Below, in pieces: positions 55,821-64,000 of a stretch of DNA of 64,000 nt. A model generated the notes under the pieces. It was not told the origin of the DNA, did not search any database, and saw only the letters and a program-made list of their open reading frames with translations. The translations under genes were made by a program, and so were the position numbers. The stretch is from Lucinisca nassula (lineage: Eukaryota; Mollusca; Bivalvia; Lucinida; Lucinidae). The stretch lies in assembly GCA_963580285.1 (NCBI GenBank), contig OY757011.1:96889650-96953649 (forward strand). Reading direction: 5' to 3'. The first letter of the stretch is position 1. Each line of letters begins with the position of its first letter.

Positions 55821-57870
55821 CAAGAGTTGTCAGAAGACAACATAGCTCGCCTTTGGGGGCCTAAGATGGATGAGGGCAAGTTATCAAATTTTTTTCTTCT
55901 GTAAAAAAGCCCAACAAACTGCAGCGAATGAAAGAGAACCAAAAAGTACCCCTAATCATCCTGTTTTCAAGCCTTTCCACTGTAAAAAAAAAAGATGAAA
56001 AAGAAATCTATATTTAATAAAAAAAATCTACAAACTTCCAAGTAATAACAAGGCATCACAGCCAATACAAATTCCCTCGTGCAAGACAAATTAAAAAAAA
56101 GCCTAGCCTAGCATTTGCGTAAAATTACATTTTATCCATCAATAAATGTAGGTACTTAAGAGTGATAACAAAGTTTTTCTAAAAATTAACACAGTGACCT
56201 TGACTTTGAGCCTCAGGCACTGAAAGTTGAACCCACTCAAGATATTATCATACCCAACATTTGTATGAAGTTATCTTAAAATCCATCAATAAATGTGGAC
56301 ACTAGAGCAATGATCAAGTTTTTCTAAAAAATAGCCACAGTGACCTTGACCTTCAGCCCCTGACCCGGAAAGTCAAAGTCACTCAAGATATCATCATACC
56401 AAACATTTGTGTCAAGTTATATTAAAATCCATCAATAAATGAAGGTGCAAGAGCGATGACAAAGTTTTTCTATAAATAGCCACAGTGACCTTGACCTTCA
56501 GCCCCAGACCCTGAAAGTCAAAATCGCTCGAGATATCATCATACTCAACATTTGTGTAAAGTTATATTAAAATCCATTCATAAATGTAGGCACTAGAGCA
56601 ATCACAAAGTTTTTCTAAAAATAGCCACAGTGACCTTGACCTTCAGCCCCGGAACCTGAAAGTCCAAGTCACTCGAGATATCATCATAGCCAATAGTTGT
56701 GTGAAATTATATTAAAATCCGTCCATAAATAAAGGCGCAAGAGCGATGAAAAAGATTTTCTAAAAATAGCCACAGTGACCTTCACCGTCAGTCCCAGACC
56801 CTGAAAGTCGAAGCAGCTCGAGATATCATCAAACCCAATGTTTGTGTAAAGTTATATTAAAATCCATCCATAAATGTAGGCACTAGAGCGATCACAAAGT
56901 TTTTTCGAAAAAATAGCCACAGTGACCTTGACCTTCAGCCCCTAACCCTGAAAGTTGACCTTGCTAGAGATATCATCATACCCAATATTTGTGTGAAGTT
57001 ATATTAAAATCCATCAATAAATTAAGGTGCAAGAGCGATGACAATGTTTTTTCTAAAAATAGCCACAGTGACCTTGACCCAGTGACCCTGAAAGTAGTGA
57101 CTTTGACCTTAAGCCCCGGACCCTGAAAGTCAAAGTCACTCGAGATATCATTATACCCGAGTTATATTAAAATCCATCAATAAATGAAGGGGCTAGAGCG
57201 ATGACAATGTTTTTTCTAAAAATAGCTACAGTGACCTTGACCTTGAGCCCCAGACCCGCTATGTTTTCAAACATAAAGAAAAAATAAAAAGAAAAGAAAA
57301 GAAAAAAAAAAAAAAAAAAAAAAAAACACGCCTCCCCTGGGATTTGAACTCACGCAGCTTGCAGGTAAACTTTAACACAGGAAAGTAAGGGTTGTTGTTG
57401 TTGTTGATTTGAGGTTTAACGTCCCCGTCAACACTGTAAAGGTCGTTTTGGAGACGTTGCTTCCAATTTTGTGGGACTTTTACCCGACATTGAGATGAAA
57501 TGACTTCTCAAGCCCTGTCGCCCACTGAAACCAATAGGGTTTATTAGCATGGACTAATAGCCTCGCACCACGGTAGGAAAGTAAGGGAGGTAATACAGAG
57601 GAAAATATTAACTTCTCAAAAAGACCAATTTAAGCCAAAAAGACCTGTAAAATGAAGTACAATGATAATGTAAAATATATTTTTTTACCAATTGTTAATT
57701 AAATATTCAAAATAAACTTGTAAAACATCACATATAAGGGCTTGCAGGTAAACTTCAACCAAATGTGGACGCCGACGCCGACGCCGACGCTGACGCTGAC
57801 GCTGACGCCGACGCTGACGACGGACGCCCGGGGTATGGCAATAGCTCCCCCTTACTTTCGTAAGGCGAGC
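55821..57870 (+). mobile_element. Pearl-like element with ~145-bp tandem core
   Basis: 5' (AA)CAAGAGTTGTCAGAAGAC...AGCTCGCCTTTGG. Core units with AGCCACAGTGACCTTGACCT and TCACTCGAGATATCATCATA repeat about eight times (56100-57260). Then come an A-run (57297-57327), a family G insertion, (GACGCC/GACGCT)n at 57770-57822, and the 3' hairpin CTCCCCCTTACTTTCGTAAGGCGAGC followed by TAAT. The end motifs parallel the 23950 element although the cores differ. Confidence 0.75.
57398..57562 (+). repeat. SINE-like family G, inside the pearl-like element
   Basis: TTTGAGGTTTAACGTCCCCG, GAGACGTTGCTTCCAATTTT and GGGTTTATTAGCATGGAC. Truncated at its head end. Confidence 0.8.
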
Positions 57871-58150
57871 TAATCAGGTTTACCCCTATAAACCCTAGTT
57901 TTACTTTATAAAAGGGGGGTTCAAGGGGGTCAAAATAATATAGGCGTGCTTTCGTGATGATACATTATTTTTCTTATTTAAGTCTGCTTCAAGACATAGG
58001 TTGTGGGTGCTCGTTAGAACCGCCTCATTGAGACATAGGTTGTGGGTACTCGTTAGAATCATCTCAATTTTAGGCGCTACCCACAACTTATGTTAGGATT
58101 ATATGTTAGGATTATAGATACGAAGCATATCACCAATTTTCATCAGGGTT
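57871..58150. mobile_element. Right half of the split MITE, then a subfamily B copy
   Basis: AGGTTTACCCCTATAAACCC...ATATAGGCGTGCTTTCGTGA (to about 57961) completes the MITE begun at 55706. 57962-58150 has ACATAGGTTGTGGGTGCTCG twice with decayed complements (CTACCCACAACTTATG). Confidence 0.75.
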
Positions 58151-58265
58151 GGTAACTCGAAGCTCTCTTATGACTTACGACGATCTTAAGTATATCTTAA
58201 TCACCTCTAAGCGATTAGTGTGAGTAACTCGAAAGTACCGTAATTTACGGAGACAACTATATCGT

Positions 58266-58600
58266 AGGGCCCCCGCCCATAGGGGCTTGAAGAAATATAT
58301 GGGCTACATGATGCTTCCACGCAGAGCTGAATCTGGCCCGCACACTAGTACTGGTAAACCGCCTAGAGGATCTAAGCCTGTCCAGGAACCGCGGTGCGAG
58401 GTGGACCGCCCATGGTAATAAACCCTATTGGTTTCATTGGGCGACAGGGCTTGAGATGTCATTTCATCTCAATGTCGGGTAAAAGTCCCACAAAATTGGA
58501 AGCAACGTCTCCAAAATGACCTTTACAGTGTTGACGGGGACGTTAAACCTCAAATCAACCAACCAACGACGTTAAACATCAAATCAAACAAACAAACAAA
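58266..58600 (-). repeat. SINE-like family G copy, near full length
   Basis: GGGCCCCCGCCCATAGGGGC, ACGCAGAGCTGAATCTGG, GGTAAAAGTCCCACAAAATT and GACGGGGACGTTAAACCTC, with the last ~25 bp repeated (GACGTTAAACATCAAATC) and a (CAAA)n tail. Confidence 0.85.
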
Positions 58601-58847
58601 ACCTATATCGTAAAGTTACGGACAACTCAAGCATGCCGTAACCTCATCTTAACTGTTGCGAAAGAAACAGACACTACATAGCAGCATAAGAAAAGAAGTT
58701 GTACTCAATCTATTTTTTTTTCTCGGCACACAGGGCTTTTTTTAGTAATGATATAAAAATGTTTTGTGAAACACTATGCCCCCAACCATATGCTTGCCAC
58801 TAATAGACACATAATTAAAAAAAACTAATTAAAAATCAAAGTTTTAC

Positions 58848-59050
58848 CCATAGCCACAATGCATAAGTCCGAAAAGGGGCATAACTCCGTTAAATATTTT
58901 CGGAATTTTATCAAAAGCTAATCAGGTCATCTACACCTTAGACCCAAATAGTCTACTAAATATCATGAGCCCAGTTCAAGCGGTTCTCCAGATATTTTTC
59001 TCACAAGGTTTCCCCATAGCCACGATGCGTAAGTCTAGTAAGAGCTCCAA
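58848..59050 (+). repeat. Core units of an older tandem-core element, left part
   Basis: AAGGGGCATAACTCCGTTAA, TAATCAGGTCATCTACACC and CACAAGGTTTCCCCATAGCC match 61690-62010. The sequence between holds a foldback. Confidence 0.65.
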
Positions 59051-59476
59051 GCTATTGAGATTGAGCAATAGGTGGTCTGAAAGTACCAAAAATTTAAGCC
59101 ATAACCCTTTTAAGATCAACATATTGGAAGGTAGAAAACAGATGTTTCTCAACTTTTACGTCTTGCAAAAGCTTTGAAATTATGGGATACATTTAGGTAC
59201 TGTTGCGCTTATTCGAAATTTGCTGAATGGCCATGTTAAATGACAGGATTCGAAATTTAAGATACACTGACAACTCAAAAAAGCATTTATTAACCATAAC
59301 TGACCACACAATATAAGGTTATGGCTAATTTAATATGCTTTAAATATCTACTGGCATTTTCTGAGTAGCCATTCAGTGCTGAGTTAATTTATTTTTAGTA
59401 GCCATAGTATATCGTTCACAAAGCAAACAACAAAGATGCTGATTACACTGTGTGTACACACAGGCTTATCTTATAG

Positions 59477-60885
59477 GCCAGTCATTTTAGCCCAAAAAGA
59501 CCAACAACCTCAAACAAATTCCTTCAGAAGGGTTTTCACTATTTTCCAAATCAGTGAGGTGTCCTGACTTACAGGAAAAAAATCCGCCAAAATATTCCCT
59601 GGCGAAATTGTTTTTTGGAGGGAAAATGTTCGAAATTTGAATAAAAATCGCCCACAGCAGGAATTAAATCATAGAAAATGCATTTAATTATATCAAATTT
59701 ATTTAAATAGCCAACAATAAGCTAACTGTTGTCAAGTAGCGATAAAAGAAGTTTCAGCTTGATATGTGCACATAAACCTGTCTTTTTTTTTTTTTTGGGG
59801 GGGGGGGGGGGTAAAAACTTGGAAATATTGACAAAAACGCAGAAAATGGGAATATTTTTTTTAAAAGTGACTGGTTTGGATTTTTGAAAATGTTTTGGTG
59901 TAAAAAGTTATATATGTGTATAAGTTAACTACAGGAAAAAAATAAAATTTGATATTTTGTATATTGTTAGAGCCCTATATTAAGTAGTATAGTGTTACTT
60001 GTGGCATATAATGAATTTTGAGGGTTTTGTGTAAAAATGTATTTTTTCTACCCGGAAAATTGACTTTTCAAATCTCTAAAAATTTATTTCATTCATGTAG
60101 TTTACTTATATCTTACTTTTTACATCAAAAAATTTCCATGAATCCTCACCAGTAACTTTAAAAAAACGTATTCCTATTTTCCATGTTTTTTTTTTATCAA
60201 AATTTTACATTTTCTGCCTTTAAAAAGTCAAATTGCTGTGCAGGCACGAAGCTGAAGGATTTTTGAGAGCTACTTGATATAGTCAGTGTACGTCTGGCTA
60301 TATAAATTAGTTCGACATCATACAATTTATTTTTATAATGTAATTTCTACTTGACCGGAAAATACTAGATTTTGGGTGTTTTTATGTAAACTTGTGCATT
60401 TTCATACCCCGAAAAATGGAACTTTTCAAACATATAAAAATTTTATTTTTTTCCTGTAGTTAACTTATACACATATTTAACTTTTTACACCAAAATGTTT
60501 TCAAGAATCCACACCAGTAACTTTTTAAAAATTTATTCCCATTTTCTGCATTTTTTGTCAATATTTCCAATGTTTTACCCCATAAAAGACAGCTTTCTAT
60601 TTACATATCAAGCTAAAACTTCTTTTATCGCTACTCGACAATAGTTAGTTAAGTTTCGATTATTTAAATAAAGTTGCTATAATTGAATGAAATTTTTATA
60701 ATTTAATTCCTGGTTTTGGCGATTTTTATCTAAATTTCGAACATTTTCCCCCAAAAAATCAATTTCACCAGGGAATATTTTTTGGGAATTTTTTTCCTGT
60801 AAGTCAGGACACCTCTCTGATTCTGAAAATAGTGAAAACCCTTCTGAAGGAATTTGTTTGAGGTCCAATGCTATTTTGACTGGCC
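59477..60885. mobile_element. Diverged foldback with duplicated right-arm segment
   Basis: GGCCAGTCATTTTAGC...CCTTCAGAAGGGTTTTCACT pairs with AGTGAAAACCCTTCTGAAGG...GACTGGCC. The inner part GATAAAAGAAGTTTCAGCTT pairs with AAGCTAAAACTTCTTTTATC. A segment of the right arm (about 60365-60585) is also present in direct orientation at about 60025-60225. A T-run/G-run is at 59786-59812. No coding sequence in 59051-61690 is convincing. Confidence 0.7.
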
Positions 60886-61689
60886 TCTGCATATTTATCA
60901 TTCATACATGAAATTTGCAGGTTTTCTCATGATGAGGCTCATGCATTATGGTCTATACTTAATATATTAAATGATAAAAGTGTATGAATAGATTGGTGCA
61001 AATGTTAAGCAGCTAAACTACACAGTTTGATCTAATCCTGTGTGAAAATATTACTATGAAGCAGCCATCACTATTGTACCAATTTTGGAGCGGCTATACT
61101 TACACATTCTATGCCAAATAGAGAAAAGAATTCTCAACTCTCAAACAATCTATTATTTAATTCTTAAATCTTCCAGAAAGGGGTGTGTGCATGGCGTATG
61201 CTGGTTACAAAAACACATTATAATGTATTTACTATTTAGCAATATACAAGTTGCCTATGTTAACTTAATTAAAACAAGTTTTTCGTGAAAAGCTTGCCCC
61301 AAATATGCTTACCATAGTTCAGTTTTTTGGACCATATTACTGGTTAAAATCATGGTGTGTATCATATTTATACTTCATTAATGAGTTTCCTGCATGAAAC
61401 AAGTTAAACAAATGAAATTTGCACCACTGTTAATGACTACATCTGAAAAGACCTTAATATTTTAACATTGTGCTAATGTTAGTCTTATTACATAACTGGC
61501 ACATTTGTGAACTTGCGTACCGCATGTTGGCATGATATAAACATGTTTTGCAAGACTTAAAAAATGGGAAATATTGTGTTTCATACTGCCCAGATATAGT
61601 ACTAAAATAATATACTAGAGAGAATTTTGGTACCATGGTACCATGGTGGCCACTCAAAATGCATTTTTGTGAGCTTTCGTCACACGGGA

Positions 61690-62165
61690 ACTTCTACTAG
61701 TCCGAAAAAGAGCGTAACTCCATTAAATATTTTCGGAATTTCATCAAGAGTTAATCAGGTCATCTATACCTTAGACCCAAACTGTCTACTAAATAGCATG
61801 AGCCTAGCTGAAGCAGTTCTCCAGCAATTTTGCTCACAAGGTTTCCCCATTGCCACAATGCATAAGTCCGAAAAGGGGCGTTACTCCATTATTTTCGGAA
61901 GCCTAGCTCCAGTGGTTCTTCAGATATTTTGTTCACAAGGTTTCCCCATAGCCGCAATGCATAGGTCCGAAAAGGGGCGTAACTCTGCAAAGACAAGTCC
62001 GGCGAAAAAAAAAAATAAATAAATAAAATACGAGTCCGCTTATTTTTCATGCACATTCCATATATGAAATTTCGAGATCCTAGCTCAAACCATTCTTGAG
62101 TTTCCTACAGGGTGAAAGCGTAACGGACAGACGGACAGACAGACAGACAGACGGACAAGACAGAA
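61690..62165 (+). repeat. Core units and microsatellite of an older tandem-core element
   Basis: Three units with CACAAGGTTTCCCCAT (about 61839, 61937 and 58998 upstream) and GTCCGAAAAGGGGCGTAACT, then TCGAGATCCTAGCTCAAACC and (GGAC/AGAC)n at 62122-62160. The order of core, then microsatellite, resembles the pearl-like elements. Confidence 0.6.
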
Positions 62166-62189
62166 CCAATATGCCCCATCAACTTGCTC

Positions 62190-63413
62190 AGGCATGGCAA
62201 ATCAGGAGGAAATGTAGAGAAGCTGTCGCCAGTTGTGTCAATGTTTCTCATCCCATAGTTTATTTAGAACCTTGCCTGTTATGATACCGCTGCCGGCATC
62301 GGTAGCTCAGTCGGATGCGCGTCTGACTAGTGATCAGGAGGACGCGGGTTCGAGACCTACCGGGGTCGGCAGCATTGTTTTGTGGAGATTGATTAACTCG
62401 AAGCCATCGTAAATATATCAACTTAAGATGTATATGTACTTAAGACATACTTAAGGTGACCACCGTAAAATTTATGGTCTCCGCCGGTAACTGAAAACCT
62501 GTCGTATCGTTTCCATAAAGTTACAACCATCTTACCACTTACCTGTGTAATTTTTAATCTCGTGCAAAGCGCTTCGGAAACTTTTGTAAGCCAGGGCATA
62601 GCAAAATAAAATAACGCTAAACAGGTCTGAGAGTTTCGCTATTTCTAAAGACTGTCCATAAAAATAAAGACAGTCTTTAAATTTATGGACTCACGTGTCT
62701 GTATAAAGTAATGCAAATCGTGCATATTTTCAAAAATTCGAAAATCGCAGTACATGTGTTATGCAAACTTCTTTATTACATGATAATCTGCCTGTAGCTG
62801 AAAACTGAGTATGATCCGTTGTCTTGTTAATTAATAATTCAAGAAACTACATAATTGATTCTGTGTAGTTCAGGTTTTGTCCCTTACACTATAAACAGTA
62901 AAATATGTCACCTGATGCGTGGCACACTTGTTGTAAAGTATATGAAGGGAGAAAACCAAAACAAGAATGTCTTTCGTAGCCGTTTTATATAAATACTCGA
63001 AAATTAGACAACAGATTGGAGAAAAATCTTTCGGTGTATGCAATTCATCATGTAACTAAGAAGATTATATAGTACATATTCTGCGATTTTCGAATTTTTG
63101 AAAATTCGTGCGATTTGCATTGCTTTCTAGAGACAGGTGAGTCCATAAATTTAAAGACTGTCTTTATTTTTATGGACAGTCTTTAGAAATAGCGAAACTC
63201 TCAGACCTGCTAAACATCTTACTATAAATGATAATACCGGGGTTTGTTTACATGTAACAACAAGGCAGCCTTTGTTGGAGCCTTTTCTGCCAAAAAAGAC
63301 TTTGGTAGCGGTATCATAATAGGCAAGGTTCTAAATAAACTATGGGGTGAGAAACAATGTCACAACTGGCGACACCTTCTCTACATTTCCTCATGATTTG
63401 CCATGCCTGAGCT
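62190..63413. mobile_element. Foldback element with ~350-bp arms, SINE in left arm
   Basis: GCTCAGGCATGGCAAATCAG...AACCTTGCC is mirrored by GGCAAGGTTCTAAATAAACT...GATTTGCCATGCCTGAGC (right arm ends 63413). Inner arms CAGGTCTGAGAGTTTCGCTA...CCATAAATTTAAAGACTGTC also pair, including a self-complementary AAAGACTGTCCATAAAAATA stretch. The right arm lacks the SINE seen at 62289-62605. It ends 73 bp before the Myb/SANT ORF. Confidence 0.75.
62289..62605 (+). mobile_element. tRNA-derived SINE (Thr-like head) in the foldback
   Basis: GCCGGCATCGGTAGCTCAGT (box A) and GCGGGTTCGAGACCTACC (box B). The anticodon arm TCTGA-CTAGTGA-TCAGG has an AGT loop triplet. The acceptor and D stems do not close properly and a ~230-bp body with CAAAGCGCTTCGGAAAC follows, so it is a SINE, not a tRNA gene. 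Confidence 0.75.
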
Positions 63414-63485
63414 CATGTTAGCATCAATTACTTGAACGTGTCTTAAACAAATTGTGCATCATCCAAAAATATATATCTTTAAAAA

Positions 63486-63965
63486 ATGGCAGAGACAAAC
63501 AATACAAAAAAGAAACGAAAACCAAACTATACACTGGAAGAATTAGAAAAACGTGTAGACGAAGTTAATGAAAGGAAGACATTCTTATTTGAAAAGTTAG
63601 GTGACACTGTTTCAAACGAAAAGATAAACAAAGCTTGGAGAGATGTGACAACAAAGGTAAACGCTGTTGAAACAACAGAGAGGGGTACAGAAGATATAAG
63701 AAAAAAATGGTACGATTACTCAAGCAGTGTTGAAACAAAGGCGGCAAAGAAAGAAGTCAGCAGAAGAAAGACTGGTGGGGGTAGGGGTAGCACCCCAGAC
63801 CTTACTCCACTCGTGGAAAAAGTGATTGCCATCATCGGAAAGACAGCCGTCGATGGAATAACAGGCGCGATGGATACAGAAGACACAACTGAAACAAGGG
63901 CATCGATTTCTCCACAACAAGGGGAGAGTAGCTCAACTTCTGCTAAATATAGCATATGTGTGTGA
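63486..63965 (+). CDS. Myb/SANT-like DNA-binding protein, truncated by a SINE
   Basis: A 159-residue frame starting AAAAAATGGCAGAG. Residues 14-90 read as a Myb/SANT-like trihelix (Pfam Myb_DNA-bind_5 type): YTLEELEKRVDEVNERK, KINKAWRDVTTKVNA (W51) and IRKKWYDYSS (W75). They are followed by the basic RRKTGGG signature (93-99) that typifies NAIF1, MSANTD3/4-like and PIF/Harbinger accessory proteins. The C-terminal part is polar (TEDTTETRASISPQQGESSS) with a possible helix at TPLVEKVIAIIG. The last two residues and the TGA come from SINE tail sequence (from 63957), so the native C-terminus is lost or lies beyond the SINE. No Harbinger nuclease is seen. It may be a domesticated gene or a transposon ORF; I cannot tell which. 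Confidence 0.75.
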   Translation: MAETNNTKKKRKPNYTLEELEKRVDEVNERKTFLFEKLGDTVSNEKINKAWRDVTTKVNAVETTERGTEDIRKKWYDYSSSVETKAAKKEVSRRKTGGGRGSTPDLTPLVEKVIAIIGKTAVDGITGAMDTEDTTETRASISPQQGESSSTSAKYSICV

Positions 63966-64000
63966 ATTCGGGTTTAACGTCGCTTTCAACAATTTTTGAG
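63957..64000 (-). mobile_element. SINE 3' end, same family as 27501-27891, cut by window edge
   Basis: TGTGTGTGAATTCGGGTTTA and ACGTCGCTTTCAACAATTTT match 27557-27596 almost exactly. Only the tail end is in the window. Confidence 0.9.

Noticed and set aside
55821..57870. Helitron replicase/helicase expected for a rolling-circle element
   Set aside because: No Rep or helicase motif in any frame of this or the 23950 element; they can only be non-autonomous.
62289..62370. Possible tRNA-Thr gene
   Set aside because: A and B boxes are good but acceptor and D stems do not close, and a SINE body follows; the same applies to heads near 7735-7799, 27815-27890 and 28275-28342.
53104..63480. N-terminal exon of the transporter (PDGGWGW-type motif, TM1)
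   Set aside because: Looked for upstream on the minus strand from 55366 to the window end; none found.

Overview
The window reads as a stretch of a bivalve mollusc nuclear genome. The evidence is AT-rich DNA, split genes with GT-AG introns, tRNA-derived SINEs, 'pearl'-like elements with tandem cores and microsatellite tails, BEL/Pao, LINE and Penelope-like remnants, and dense miniature inverted-repeat elements (MITEs). Species cannot be fixed from the sequence.

Only two host-type or intact coding loci are supported. (1) A minus-strand SLC16-type (monocarboxylate-transporter-like, MFS) gene has three exons here: 55223-55366, 51824-52855 and the terminal exon 7375-7514. All junctions are GT-AG and phase 1, so the last intron is about 44.3 kb and holds most of the window. 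The N-terminal exon(s) with TM1 were not found and probably lie beyond 64000. (2) A plus-strand Myb/SANT-like ORF (63486-63965) resembles the NAIF1/MSANTD class and PIF/Harbinger accessory proteins. Its last codons and stop come from a SINE inserted into it.

Layout. 1-6617: nearly five almost identical copies of a ~1338-bp tandem repeat, downstream of the transporter stop codon. 6.6-28 kb: intronic DNA built from palindromic MITEs, a SINE-like family ending in GACGTTAAACCTCAAAT, a 21-bp palindrome-chain element with terminal inverted repeats (TIRs), a 317-bp-unit element and a 166-bp-unit pearl-like element. 28-34 kb: SINEs, a second palindrome-chain element, and a reverse-transcriptase element flanked by ~0.5-kb Penelope-type terminal repeats in direct and inverted orientation. 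34.6-39.5 kb: several degenerate tandem arrays. 39.5-46.4 kb: a decayed BEL/Pao element (PBS, gag, zinc knuckle, DUF5641 remnant, LTR traces). A non-LTR LINE lies in it in antisense, and the LINE is itself split by a 1141-bp insertion with a 6-bp target duplication. 46.4-51.5 kb: more Penelope-type terminal repeat, small palindromic elements and a 2-kb foldback with ~615-bp arms. 51.8-55.4 kb: two transporter exons hemmed in by MITEs. 55.8-57.9 kb: a second pearl-like element inserted inside a MITE. 58.2-63.4 kb: two more foldback structures, then the Myb/SANT ORF.

The most informative point is how repeats touch the gene. A tRNA-derived SINE sits 2 bp from the last 3' splice site, so the pyrimidine tract is its target-site duplication. 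MITEs abut two other splice junctions. Nested insertions give a relative chronology. All family assignments are by eye from translated motifs and repeat structure; no database search was possible.
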